Assembly (NCBI GenBank): GCA_030706745.1
Contig: JAUZNX010000001.1
Span: 496,001-560,000, forward strand
Source of the DNA: Bacteroidota bacterium
GTDB taxonomy: Bacteria; Bacteroidota; Ignavibacteria; Palsa-1295
Direction: 5' to 3'
Length of the DNA: 64,000 nt
Numbering within the stretch: position 1 is the first letter of the stretch; every line of letters starts with the position of its first letter. The notes beneath the pieces were generated by a model. That model ran no database searches. It had not been told where the DNA came from and worked only from the letters and a program-made list of their open reading frames with translations. Made by a program: the position numbers and the translations under genes. Shown here in pieces: positions 39,720 through 48,771 of this stretch.

Positions 39720-41507
39720 ATGAAGATTCTCTCGCCACTCCTTCGAATAACCCAACGGCTCGGCCCCGTGGGAGCCGTCGGTTTGGTATTCCGAAAGTTT
39801 GCAAAGAAGGCGCGCTACCACGCGATGCTGCGAGAGGTTCCGAAGAGCGATACGCCCGCCAGGCTGCTGCCCATCAAATGGAATGCGACATTCGCGGCCG
39901 ACGCCACCATCATCGAAAGGGCAAACAACCTTCTGCAGGACCGCAACCGGATATTCTCCTGGGATTACTCGCTTCGAAACGTCGATCGCGCGTGGGAATA
40001 CGACCCTGTGGAAAAGAAGCACTGGCCACGCCGGCACTATACCGAGTCGCATCTTCATGCGAGTGATACTCCGCGCGATGTGAAGATCGTATGGGAGATC
40101 AACCGCTTCGTCGAATTGCCGACCCTTGCTCAGGCTGCGTTGATGACACGAGATGAGACCTTCGCCGCAGAAGCGGAGAAGCGAATGCTTTCATGGATCG
40201 ATGAGAATCCATTTGCCCAAACGATCAACTGGGCCAGCGCACTCGAAATCTCGATTCGGCTGCTGTCATGGACGGCAACGCTTGCTATCTTGCGCGAAGC
40301 GGGCTTCGCACTCGATACAAACGGGACCATTGCCCGCTCCATATTTCATCAAGCCGCGTATCTTGCGGCCGATCTTTCAACCGATAAGGTCGTGCCGACG
40401 AATCACCTGATCGGTGAAGCCGCGGGTCTCTTCGTTGTCGCATCGATGTGGGAGTTTCCTGCCGCGGAAGAGTATCGCGTCCGTGCACGCGCAATTCTCG
40501 AGCGCGAGATGTTCCGCCAAACATATTCCGATGGCGTGACACGCGAGGCGTCGAGTTGGTACCATCAATTTGTGACCGACCTGTTCGATCTCGTTGAGCG
40601 GGTTGCCTCGCGCGTTGGGCAGCCGATGAGTGAAGACGTTCGTGCGCATCTCACGAAGATGAAGTCCTACATAGCGGCGCTCACTGCCAATGCATCGATC
40701 GTGCGCTACGGTGACGCAGATGACGGACGCGCTATTGATATCGATGAAGATTGGAAGGCTGCGATCTTCGGGCCGGCATCAACTGTTGCTGCGCGTGAGC
40801 AGAGCGTATTCCCGATTGCGCGTCAGGTGGCATTCCATGTCGGTCCATCATTCATGTTTATGCGCGCCGGTGAGTTCGGTATGGGAGGCGATGGATTCTC
40901 TTCGCACGCCCATGATGACTTTCTTTCGCCGATCGCGTTCTTAGGGGGTCTGCCCGTCCTGGCCGATCCCGGCACATTCGTCTATAATGGTAACACCGCA
41001 GAGCGCGCGAAATATCGTGGCGTTGAGGCACATAATAGTTTGGTCATCAGTGATGCAACGGGTGCCGTCCAGAAACTCAACTTCGGGTGGCAGCGTGTGC
41101 GGCCGAATGCGATTTTGCTGGATGCGGCCAAATCCGATGACTCGGCCACGCTCGCTGGTCGCTTTGGTGAGTGGCCGCTGCATGCTCGCCAATTAGAACT
41201 CACTTCGAACCGACTTCGCATTACGGACACATTCCATCATCCACCGGATGCAGCTTGCCAATGGTGGTTCCATCTGGACCCGATTTGGTTGCGGCAGACC
41301 AAAACAGAGACTGGGTATCGCTTCGAGACAGTAAACGGCGACACACTTGAAATCACGCTATTGGGACAATTTGAAACTGAGAGCATCGAGGAATACGACT
41401 ATTCACCGTCCTATGGTGTTCACGCACGAGCCATGATGCTCCGTCTTACTGCCAACGGCCCCAAGGGTGCCTACACAATTCACATGACCCTGAAACGCGC
41501 CGCATGA
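39720..41507 (+). CDS. Heparinase II/III family polysaccharide lyase-like protein
   Basis: 595 aa. N-terminal helical toroid at about 60-330 (INWASALEISIRLLSWTATL; TNHLIGEAAGLFVVASMWEF; SSWYHQFVTDLFDL) with the Asn-His and Tyr-His pairs used by these lyases, then the C-terminal beta domain with FSSHAHDDFLSPIAFLGGLP, VLADPGTFVYNGN and EAHNSLVI. No signal peptide, which is common for members encoded in exopolysaccharide clusters. Followed by the flippase gene with an ATGA overlap. Substrate would be an acidic polysaccharide; identity unknown. Confidence 0.85.
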   Translation: MKILSPLLRITQRLGPVGAVGLVFRKFAKKARYHAMLREVPKSDTPARLLPIKWNATFAADATIIERANNLLQDRNRIFSWDYSLRNVDRAWEYDPVEKKHWPRRHYTESHLHASDTPRDVKIVWEINRFVELPTLAQAALMTRDETFAAEAEKRMLSWIDENPFAQTINWASALEISIRLLSWTATLAILREAGFALDTNGTIARSIFHQAAYLAADLSTDKVVPTNHLIGEAAGLFVVASMWEFPAAEEYRVRARAILEREMFRQTYSDGVTREASSWYHQFVTDLFDLVERVASRVGQPMSEDVRAHLTKMKSYIAALTANASIVRYGDADDGRAIDIDEDWKAAIFGPASTVAAREQSVFPIARQVAFHVGPSFMFMRAGEFGMGGDGFSSHAHDDFLSPIAFLGGLPVLADPGTFVYNGNTAERAKYRGVEAHNSLVISDATGAVQKLNFGWQRVRPNAILLDAAKSDDSATLAGRFGEWPLHARQLELTSNRLRITDTFHHPPDAACQWWFHLDPIWLRQTKTETGYRFETVNGDTLEITLLGQFETESIEEYDYSPSYGVHARAMMLRLTANGPKGAYTIHMTLKRAA

Positions 41508-42829
41508 GACTTTCCGAGCACCTGAACAGTGGAATTTGGACGGTCGCAGATAAAACGCTGTTATTGCTGTATGGCTTTGGCGTTATTGTGCTCGTCGCCA
41601 ACGTGCTGCCACCCGATGAGTTTGGCGCGTTCTCGCTGTTTCAATCGATCTTTCTGATTTTGTGCGTGCTGGCGGACTCAATCTTCCTGCAGCCGATGGT
41701 AAAATTCGCAAGCGAGCACGAAGCGGAAGTCCCGGAGGTATTAGCAGGCAGTTTCAATCTATATGTGAGTTCGATGCTCCTGAGCGGCTTTGCGCTTGCC
41801 GCATTCGCCGCGACTCTCGGTGCGATGTTCAGTAGCCCCGAACTCACTGAAATGATGCCGCTCCTGCCGGTATTCATCATTCTTACGTTGTTCCGGAATG
41901 TCGGCATTCGGTATCAGCAAATATTCCTTCGCATCAACGCAATCTTCTGGATCGATCTCGCCTATTTTGGGTCGGTTATTATTCTGACTGTCCTCGCCAA
42001 TGCGCTGAACATGTTCCACACGGCGATGGACTTCCTGATCATCAATCTGATCGGCGGCGCGCTTTCGAGTCTCGTGGCGATCGTCTTTTGCGCAAAGGCA
42101 TTTCGCACAATGCCGCTCTTCCGGGTCCCTCGCCAGGAATACTTGCGTATGATGTCCTTTGCGAAGTTCCAAGCCGGGACAAGCGCACTTCTGACGCTCC
42201 AACAATGGTCGGACGTGCTCGTCGTCGGCTTTTACTACAAGCCGACCGAAGTCGCGATCTATACTGCTGCGAAGAACATGTATCGCTTTTTGGATGCGGT
42301 CCGGGAAGGAGCGACACTTCTCATTGTGCCGTTGACTTCGAAGCTCTACACGCAACGGGATATTTCCGGACTTTCGACATTCATTGAGAAGTCGCTCTTC
42401 ATCGCGTTTGCCGCACTGGTCCCGCTATCATTTGTGCTGGCGCTCGGCGCACATCCGCTGCTTCATATTCTGTATCGTGGCCAATACGATGCGGCTTCAA
42501 CAGTCTTTCAGATATTGATACTCTCAGGCTTCACGCTTCCGCTCTCGCTTGTCGGTACGAACGCTCTGATTGGTATGGGTAAAGCACGCAGTTTGTTCTT
42601 GGCGACGTTGGGTGCAGTCACGACCTTTTTCGTGGCGAGTTATTTCCTCGTGCCGTTCATGGCTTCGCGTGGTCAGGCACTTGCGGTGTTTCTCTCAATG
42701 ACGGTCCTCGCGTTTCTCCAATTCTTTGCGATGCGCTCAGAGGTCCAGCTCTCCGCTCGTGGAATCATACGCCGGGCTTCCGATGCCCGAAGGTTTGTGG
42801 CCGAGCGCACGCGAAGAGGTGGCGAGTAA
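41504..42829 (+). CDS. Polysaccharide flippase (Wzx/MATE-like, MOP superfamily)
   Basis: 441 aa with about twelve membrane helices in two halves: LNSGIWTVADKTLLLLYGFG start, FAKFQAGTSALLTLQQWSDV and LVVGFYYKPTEVAIYTAAKN in the middle, a repeat-type second half with LHILYRGQYDAASTVFQILI. This is the oligosaccharide flippase (RfbX-like) pattern that moves lipid-linked sugar units across the inner membrane. Translationally coupled to the lyase-like gene. Confidence 0.87.
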   Translation: MRLSEHLNSGIWTVADKTLLLLYGFGVIVLVANVLPPDEFGAFSLFQSIFLILCVLADSIFLQPMVKFASEHEAEVPEVLAGSFNLYVSSMLLSGFALAAFAATLGAMFSSPELTEMMPLLPVFIILTLFRNVGIRYQQIFLRINAIFWIDLAYFGSVIILTVLANALNMFHTAMDFLIINLIGGALSSLVAIVFCAKAFRTMPLFRVPRQEYLRMMSFAKFQAGTSALLTLQQWSDVLVVGFYYKPTEVAIYTAAKNMYRFLDAVREGATLLIVPLTSKLYTQRDISGLSTFIEKSLFIAFAALVPLSFVLALGAHPLLHILYRGQYDAASTVFQILILSGFTLPLSLVGTNALIGMGKARSLFLATLGAVTTFFVASYFLVPFMASRGQALAVFLSMTVLAFLQFFAMRSEVQLSARGIIRRASDARRFVAERTRRGGE

Positions 42830-43012
42830 TGGACCGTTCGCTAAACGGCTCTCGGATCACCTGCTTTGTCCGCCATTTCCGGTGCGTCGTGGCTGTCTCT
42901 GTGAGTAAGAGCCTTGAAACGGCCCAGCCAACAGAATTGATTGCTTGTCCACGGTGAATAATGAGCTACTCTGGACACCTTGACGGCTGAACTGTGTTAA
43001 AGGACATAATTG

Positions 43013-43759
43013 ATGAGGCCAGACCTGACCGACACCCAAGTGCACATGCCACATTTTTCGACCGCATGGTTCGACGATAAGATCGAGTATTGGTCGCGGG
43101 AGCTCGCGCCCCTCAAAGATAGGCCCTCGCTGCGATTTCTCGAAATCGGTTGCTTCGAAGGCCGGGCCACGCATTGGATGCTGGAAAATATCCTTACACA
43201 TCCCACCAGTTCTATCGATGTCATCGATACGTTCGAAGGCTCACCGGAACACGAGGGCGAGCAATACCAGAATATCATCCGCACCCTCCGCGGGATTTTC
43301 GAGCACAACATCGAGCAATTCCGGAGCAAAGTTCGTATCCATCAGGGATACTCACAAGAAGTATTACCGTCGTTTCAAATGCTCGGCCCGGTCTTCGATT
43401 TCATCTACGTTGACGGCTCTCACCATCAGGACGACGTCTACCGCGATGCCGTGCTTGTCTGGCCGCTATTGAAGGATGGGGGCATCCTTGCCTTCGATGA
43501 TTATCGGTGGACATGGAAGGATTCGATCACGGGAGAGGTCCAATCGCCAAAGATCGGAATTAACCGCTTCCTCGAGGAGTATAGAGGAGACTTTGCCCTG
43601 CTTCACAAGCTTTGGCAGCTTCACGTGCGAAAACGTCCGACAACCTCTTTCGAGCAGCTGCTTTTGTCCGTGCGCTGGGTTTGGCCTTTTTCGAAGTTGC
43701 CAATCCGACGCAGTAAAATTGTCGGGGCGCTGCAGAAGCTCGGCTTGGCGACAAGTTAA
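43013..43759 (+). CDS. Class I SAM-dependent methyltransferase
   Basis: 248 aa from ATG 43013 (AAAGGA ribosome site at 42999-43004; the frame also has a TTG one codon earlier). SAM-binding motif LRFLEIGCFEGRATHWML, acidic DVIDTFEG, then FIYVDGSHHQDDVYRDAVLV and GGILAFDDYRW, the pattern of the Methyltransf_24/macrocin-like family that often modifies sugars or lipids. Closes the glycan group; 180 bp after the flippase gene with nothing recognisable between. Substrate unknown. Confidence 0.8.
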   Translation: MRPDLTDTQVHMPHFSTAWFDDKIEYWSRELAPLKDRPSLRFLEIGCFEGRATHWMLENILTHPTSSIDVIDTFEGSPEHEGEQYQNIIRTLRGIFEHNIEQFRSKVRIHQGYSQEVLPSFQMLGPVFDFIYVDGSHHQDDVYRDAVLVWPLLKDGGILAFDDYRWTWKDSITGEVQSPKIGINRFLEEYRGDFALLHKLWQLHVRKRPTTSFEQLLLSVRWVWPFSKLPIRRSKIVGALQKLGLATS

Positions 43760-43871
43760 GCATGTAATTCTCTCGAGAAACGGGCGCGTTCAGGCCCGAT
43801 CTGTTGTTTGGGGGTCTGTCAATCGTGGCGGCGTGAATTCGTACGCATCGGAGCGGGAGCCCGCCACAATA

Positions 43872-43902
43872 ATTTCACTCATCACTCGTTACTTTTTCTA
43901 TC
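43872..43902. repeat. Heptamer array directly before the rubrerythrin start
   Basis: Units atttcac, tcatcac, tcgttac, tttttct, atc, ending at the ATG at 43903. No separate Shine-Dalgarno sequence is seen. Confidence 0.6.
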
Positions 43903-44325
43903 ATGGCTAATCTAAAAGACAGCAAAACATTCGAGAATTTAAAGGAAGGCTTCGCCGGCGAGTCGCAGGCGAATCGACGCTATCTCTACTTCGCACGCAC
44001 GGCGGATATCGAAGGACATCCGGATGTGGCCGGCGTGTTCCGTGACACGGCGGAAGGCGAGACGGGACATGCATTCGGTCACATGGAGTATCTCGCCGAA
44101 GTCGGCGATCCCGCTACCGGCAAACCGGTCGGTGACACAAAAACCAATCTGCTGGCTGCGATCGCCGGCGAGACCTACGAATATACCGAGATGTATCCTG
44201 GCTTCGCCCGCACTGCCCGTGAAGAAGGCTTCGACGAAATCGCGGAGTGGTTCGAGACCCTCGCGCGTGCTGAGAAATCGCATGCCGGCCGCTTCCAGAA
44301 GGCGCACGACTCGGTAGGCGTCTAA
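43903..44325 (+). CDS. Rubrerythrin family protein (diiron domain only)
   Basis: 140 aa ferritin-like four-helix protein. Iron-ligand Glu/His positions appear in [54 protein letters not shown] and [11 protein letters not shown]. The C-terminal rubredoxin domain of classical rubrerythrin is absent. Such proteins reduce peroxide using electrons from rubredoxin or Fe-S proteins. Paired with the GlpC-like gene 72 bp downstream, a pairing also known from other bacteria, suggesting that the Fe-S protein is its partner. Confidence 0.9.
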   Translation: MANLKDSKTFENLKEGFAGESQANRRYLYFARTADIEGHPDVAGVFRDTAEGETGHAFGHMEYLAEVGDPATGKPVGDTKTNLLAAIAGETYEYTEMYPGFARTAREEGFDEIAEWFETLARAEKSHAGRFQKAHDSVGV

Positions 44326-44343
44326 CCTTTCTGCGCAAGATTC

Positions 44344-44397
44344 TCATCGGACTTATAGAGCCCATGGGCCCTATAGGTCCCTTGGGACGATACCAGC
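44344..44397. repeat. Nonamer array between rubrerythrin and GlpC-like genes
   Basis: Six 9-bp units (tcatcggac, ttatagagc, ccatgggcc, ctataggtc, ccttgggac, gataccagc) with a C at the last position of each, ending at the ATG at 44398. Confidence 0.7.
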
Positions 44398-45741
44398 ATG
44401 GTCTTCGACACACACGATCCGCTCTATTGGGACTCCGCCGACCTCCAGCGCGAGTTCACCCGCATTCTGGATGTCTGCAACGGTTGTCGCTTATGCGACA
44501 ACCTGTGTCCGCCGTTTTCGGACATCTTCGACCGGATCGAAGCCGAGGACGACAAGCTGACGGCAGCGGGGAAGACCTCCGAAAGCGCAGTTCACCATCT
44601 GACTAAAGCAGACTACGATCATACGGTCGATTACTGCTATCAGTGCAAGCTTTGTTATCCAAAGTGCCCGTACACTCCACCGCACGAGTATCAGCTTGAT
44701 TTTCCGCGACTACTCTTGCGTGCCGATGCGATCAAGACGAAAGAGCACGGCAAACCGATCAAAAGCAGGTTGCGCGATTTCGTGACTGGCGATACCGATC
44801 GCGCCGGCGCGATTGGCGCAGCCATCCCTGGATTGATGAATTGGGGCGCGAAGAATCCACTCGCCCGAACGGCCATGGAAGTGACCATCGGAATTGATCG
44901 GCGTAAGAAACTACCCGAGTATGCGAGGGAGACGTTTCATGGGTGGTGGAAGATAAGAACCCCCGCCTTAAGGCAGGGCACATTGACCACGATGCAGGGG
45001 GTGGTCGATGAAAAAATTGCGCTCTTCTACACTTGCATGCTCGATCAGAATAAGCCATGGATCGGCAGGCAGTATGTCCAGATTCTAGAGAAATTCGGAA
45101 TCGAGATTGCGGTGCCGGAACAAGAGTGCTGCGGCATGCCGGAGCTTGGCACTGGGAATATCGAGAAAGTAACTGGAACGGTCGATCGAAACATTGCACG
45201 GTTGTTACCATGGGTCGAGAAAGGCTACAAGATCATCGCCATGAGTCCAAGCTGCTCGATGATGATGCGGCTCGAGTACGAGAATTACGCAACCGACAAG
45301 GCCGCCGCAAAGCGTGTCATGGCTGCGATTTTCGATCCATGCGAATACCTGATGAAGTTACATCGAGAGAAGAAGATCGCGTTGGAATTTCCGGTGAGTG
45401 TTACTGAAAACGTGACGTACCACGTGCCGTGCCACCTTCGGGTACAGAATATCGGCTACAACTCGCGTGACCTGATGAAGCTGATTCCCGGCGTGAACGT
45501 TACGATGGTCCAGCAGTGCTCAGGACATGATGGCTCATGGTCCGCGAAAAAAGAGTACTACGAGATTTCGCTCGATGTTGGTAAGAAGCTGTTCAAGGCA
45601 ATCGACAAAGATAAACCGGCGACGGTTGTCAGCGATTGTTCGCTTGCCCACCTCCACATCGAGGAAGGCACGGGCGAGCATGCGCTACATCCCATCGAGA
45701 TTGTCTATCGCGCAATGGGACTCGCTCCGGCCCAAGGATGA
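44398..45741 (+). CDS. GlpC/HdrD-like (Fe-S)-binding oxidoreductase
   Basis: 447 aa. Two 4Fe-4S cluster motifs near the N-terminus (CNGCRLCDNLCP and CYQCKLCYPKCP) and two CCG-type domains: EQECCGMPELGTGN with SPSCSMMM, and VPCHLRVQNIGYN with QQCSGHDG. This is the layout of GlpC and heterodisulfide reductase D subunits, which pass electrons between a flavoprotein and membrane quinones or thiols. Likely electron partner of the rubrerythrin upstream. The stop codon falls inside a heptamer array that reaches into the start of hutI. Confidence 0.85.
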   Translation: MVFDTHDPLYWDSADLQREFTRILDVCNGCRLCDNLCPPFSDIFDRIEAEDDKLTAAGKTSESAVHHLTKADYDHTVDYCYQCKLCYPKCPYTPPHEYQLDFPRLLLRADAIKTKEHGKPIKSRLRDFVTGDTDRAGAIGAAIPGLMNWGAKNPLARTAMEVTIGIDRRKKLPEYARETFHGWWKIRTPALRQGTLTTMQGVVDEKIALFYTCMLDQNKPWIGRQYVQILEKFGIEIAVPEQECCGMPELGTGNIEKVTGTVDRNIARLLPWVEKGYKIIAMSPSCSMMMRLEYENYATDKAAAKRVMAAIFDPCEYLMKLHREKKIALEFPVSVTENVTYHVPCHLRVQNIGYNSRDLMKLIPGVNVTMVQQCSGHDGSWSAKKEYYEISLDVGKKLFKAIDKDKPATVVSDCSLAHLHIEEGTGEHALHPIEIVYRAMGLAPAQG

Positions 45742-45784
45742 GGGACGAAGCATGAGGGATGAAGGTTGTGATTCTCGATTGTGA
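45736..45784. repeat. Heptamer array joining a stop codon to the hutI start
   Basis: Seven units (ggatgag, ggacgaa, gcatgag, ggatgaa, ggttgtg, attctcg, attgtga). It holds the TGA of the upstream gene (45739-45741) and the GTG start of hutI (45781-45783). Confidence 0.75.
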
Positions 45785-47016
45785 CTCTATTTCATAATAT
45801 CCGCAAGCTTTACACACCGCTCGGCCCTGCAGCCGTGCGAGGCGTGAGCATGAGAAGTATTCTCGAACTTGATGATGCCGCAATCCTTGTCCGCGATGAC
45901 GGCACCATTGAAGCGGTCGGCCCCGCTTCATCATTCGACATCCATCATTCATCATTTGAATTGGTCGATTGTCGCGGACTTGTTGCTCTCCCTGGCTTCG
46001 TCGATTCTCACACACACTGCGCCTTCGCCGGTGAGCGAAGTGCTGAAGCCGCCATGCGCGCCGAAGGCCGTTCGTATCAGGAGATTGCACAAATGGGCGG
46101 CGGCATTCGATCGTCCGTCGAGCAGGTGCGAGCGGCCAGCATAGATGATATTGTCACGTATTCGAAGCCATTTGCTCAGCGTGCACTTGCGCTCGGCACG
46201 ACAACGATGGAGATCAAATCTGGCTATGGGCTTTCGACCTCTGATGAACGGAAGCTGCTCGAAGCAGCAGCGCGACTTGGCAGCGAGACTTCGATGGAAG
46301 TCATCGTGACATATCTCGGTGCGCACGCCGTCCCAAAAAACAAGTCGCAGACGGAGTATGTCGAAGAGATCGTAGCTGAGCAGCTTCCAACGCTGCACGG
46401 CCTGGCGGAGTTTTGCGATGTCTTCATGGACGAAGGATATTTTACGCGTGCGGAGACAATTCGCATCTGCATACGCGCCAAAGAGCTTGGCTTGAAGATC
46501 AAGCTTCACGCGGATGAACTCGCCGAGACGAATGGCGCGAGAACAGCCGCCGAACTCGGCGCATTCAGCGCCGATCATCTTCTCAAAATAAGCGATGATG
46601 GGATTGGGGCTTTGGCATCGAGCGAGCGGACGGTCGCAACGTTGCTGCCGATCACTGCACTCAGTCTCCGCGCGCCTTACGCCCCGGCTCGCAAGTTGAT
46701 CGATGCCGGATGCGCGGTCGCGATCGCAACGGACTGCAATCCGGGAAGCGCCATGAGCGAGAATATGCAGCTTGCGATATCGCTTGCCGTGTTCGGTATG
46801 CAAATGACACCAGCCGAAGCGCTCTGTGCCGCGACAATAAATGGCGCCGCCGCACTTGACCGCGCCAGTACTCACGGCTCCATCGAGCGGAATAAACTCG
46901 CGGACTTCGTGTTGTGTTATATTCCAAGACTCGAATATCTTCCGTATCACGTTGGCGTCAGTGATGTCGTAAGCGTTGTGAAAGCAGGGAAGATCGTGTA
47001 CGGAGACCGGATTTAG
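45781..47016 (+). CDS. hutI: Imidazolonepropionase
   Basis: 411 aa, amidohydrolase of histidine breakdown (opens 4-imidazolone-5-propionate to formiminoglutamate). Metal-binding GFVDSHTHCAFAGER, EIKSGYGLSTSDERKLL, substrate and metal motif LGLKIKLHADELAETNGA, second His in FSADHLLK, and Asp in ATDCNPGSA. The GTG start is inside a heptamer array and another array writes residues about 49-62 (ASSFDIHHSSFELV), which replace the short turn normally found before the first metal motif. No other hut gene is in the window. Confidence 0.92.
   Translation: MTLFHNIRKLYTPLGPAAVRGVSMRSILELDDAAILVRDDGTIEAVGPASSFDIHHSSFELVDCRGLVALPGFVDSHTHCAFAGERSAEAAMRAEGRSYQEIAQMGGGIRSSVEQVRAASIDDIVTYSKPFAQRALALGTTTMEIKSGYGLSTSDERKLLEAAARLGSETSMEVIVTYLGAHAVPKNKSQTEYVEEIVAEQLPTLHGLAEFCDVFMDEGYFTRAETIRICIRAKELGLKIKLHADELAETNGARTAAELGAFSADHLLKISDDGIGALASSERTVATLLPITALSLRAPYAPARKLIDAGCAVAIATDCNPGSAMSENMQLAISLAVFGMQMTPAEALCAATINGAAALDRASTHGSIERNKLADFVLCYIPRLEYLPYHVGVSDVVSVVKAGKIVYGDRI
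45926..45967. repeat. Heptamer array inside hutI
   Basis: Units cttcatc, attcgac, atccatc, attcatc, atttgaa, ttggtcg, of the TCATTCATC family also present at 16921. In frame with the gene; two 21-bp turns give the heptapeptide-like FDIHHSS/F. Confidence 0.75.
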
Positions 47017-47022
47017 GAACGC

Positions 47023-47478
47023 ATGAAACAGATCGTATTACTCATCATCATCATTTTGTGGAGCGTGCTCAAGGCGCGCCGCAAAGCGCTGCGTGAAGAG
47101 AAGCGGAAGCAAGCGGCAGCCATGGCGATTCCAACGACTGACAATGCTTACACGAGCACGAACGTCGTCCCTGACGAGCCCTACGTACCCTACGATGAAG
47201 GAGACCTCCCTCCGGAGGTCCAGCGACTTTTACAGTATTCGCGCCGTCAGCAGCCCGCCGAAAGTGAGACAATAGCGCCGGAGCAGCCGGAGGTTGTTGA
47301 GACGATCGTTCCTGAAGTCGCACCTGTCGCCGATGCGTATACAACTTCTGCGGTGGTGCGTCCTCGCTTTGTATTCGATCGGGCCGCGATTCAGACTTTT
47401 GTCGTGACCCGTGAGGTTCTTGGCCCTCCTCGCTCGAAAAAGCCATTTTCCAGTCGATTCCGCGGCCGCTCCTATTAA
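47023..47478 (+). CDS. Hypothetical membrane-anchored protein
   Basis: 151 aa. N-terminal helix (QIVLLIIIILWSVL) followed at once by a very basic stretch (KARRKALREEKRKQ), so the rest lies in the cytoplasm. The body is Pro/Glu/Val-rich and looks disordered (DEPYVPYDEGDLPPEVQRLL; PEQPEVVETIVPEVAPVADA) with a basic end (RSKKPFSSRFRGRSY). Seven bp after hutI. Not recognised. Confidence 0.6.
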   Translation: MKQIVLLIIIILWSVLKARRKALREEKRKQAAAMAIPTTDNAYTSTNVVPDEPYVPYDEGDLPPEVQRLLQYSRRQQPAESETIAPEQPEVVETIVPEVAPVADAYTTSAVVRPRFVFDRAAIQTFVVTREVLGPPRSKKPFSSRFRGRSY

Positions 47479-47526
47479 CGGCACTTCATTCGCGCCGTTC
47501 GGCCCGGCTTTTGGATAGGACAATGC

Positions 47527-48711
47527 ATGACTAATCTATTCCGAGATATTATTCGTGGGCTTGCGACGCGCAAGGATCCCGCGGACGTTCTTGGATATAT
47601 CGCCGAGCAATCGGCTATACTGACCGGTGCCTCTGGCGCGTACATCGAGCGCCTCGAGGATAACGAAACCGTTGCCCTAGCAGCCTATGGCGAGGGGCTT
47701 CCACCGGCGGGGACCCGCGGGCCGTATGAAGGATCGATCATTCAACGCGTAATTGAACTCGGCGAGCCAATTACTGTTGCCGATGTCCGTTCGGAAAGCC
47801 GGTCGATTTTACAGTCGATTGGGTACCATGCGCCGGCAGCGGTATTGCCCCTTGTTGCCGAAGAGCGGAAAATTGGCGCGCTCATTGTGATTCGAGCCAA
47901 ACCATTTGAGGCCAGTGAGATAGTCAGCATGCAGACGCTTGCCGAGGCGGCTGCGATTGGCGTGAATCGGATTATTTTGCTGCAGGAATCGGAGCGGCAG
48001 CGGGTAGAACTCGAACGCTCCGTTCACATTCGCGATCAAATGGTCCGCCTCCTCGCGCACGATCTCCGCAATCCGCTGAACACCGTTTCGATTGTACTCG
48101 AAGCCATTGCCGATCAAAAGCTTCCGGTTCAGCAGCGGGATGAGCTGCTCGGAATGGCGATGGATTCGGTCAATCGCATGAGCCGAATGCTTCGCGATTT
48201 GTTGGATACCGCCATCGTCGAACGGACGGGAGAGTTGCCACTCAGTCCAGTGCCGCAGGAAGCCAAAGAACTTACTCAGCAAGCCTGCGAAGCGGCGATG
48301 CTCCACACCAAATCGAAAGGGGTGGACATTGTATGCGACCTCGAGGGCAGCACCATTATCCATGCGGACCGCGATCGGCTTATGCAGGTGCTTACGAACC
48401 TGATCGATAATGCGATCAAGTTTACCCCGGAGGGCGGAAAGGTCAGGGTCAGAACCCAAGTTGTCGAAGGTGATGTCCGATTCACGGTCGAGGACACGGG
48501 CCCCGGTATTCCTGATGAATATCAAGACAAAATCTTCGAACAATACTGGCAGGCACCCGAAACGGCGCATTTGGGAACGGGGCTCGGGCTCGCCATTGCC
48601 AAGCAGATTGTCAAGCAGCACGGCGGGAAGATCTGGGTCGAGCGGAACGACGGTCAGGGTTCGACGTTCGCATTTACGATTCCTGCACATACGAAGCCAG
48701 AGTTGGCTTAA
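47527..48711 (+). CDS. Soluble GAF-domain sensor histidine kinase
   Basis: 394 aa without membrane segments. GAF domain at about 15-150, HisKA with His178 (VRLLAHDLRNPLNT), HATPase at about 270-390 with NLIDNAIKFTPEGG, VEDTGPGIPDEYQ and LGTGLGLAIAKQI. Ribosome site (AGGA) about 8 nt before the ATG. No response regulator lies beside it, so the partner is elsewhere. Signal read by the GAF domain unknown. Confidence 0.9.
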   Translation: MTNLFRDIIRGLATRKDPADVLGYIAEQSAILTGASGAYIERLEDNETVALAAYGEGLPPAGTRGPYEGSIIQRVIELGEPITVADVRSESRSILQSIGYHAPAAVLPLVAEERKIGALIVIRAKPFEASEIVSMQTLAEAAAIGVNRIILLQESERQRVELERSVHIRDQMVRLLAHDLRNPLNTVSIVLEAIADQKLPVQQRDELLGMAMDSVNRMSRMLRDLLDTAIVERTGELPLSPVPQEAKELTQQACEAAMLHTKSKGVDIVCDLEGSTIIHADRDRLMQVLTNLIDNAIKFTPEGGKVRVRTQVVEGDVRFTVEDTGPGIPDEYQDKIFEQYWQAPETAHLGTGLGLAIAKQIVKQHGGKIWVERNDGQGSTFAFTIPAHTKPELA

Positions 48712-48771
48712 TGGTGTTCTCGGTTACCGAACACGTTCGCACCCGATTTTTGCAACTCCGACCTGAACGCA

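Noticed and set aside
47165-47195. Possible further 9-bp array in the 47023 gene (agccctacgt/accctacgat)
   Set aside because: Only two good units and coding for a simple PYVPYD repeat; too short to separate from protein-level repetition.
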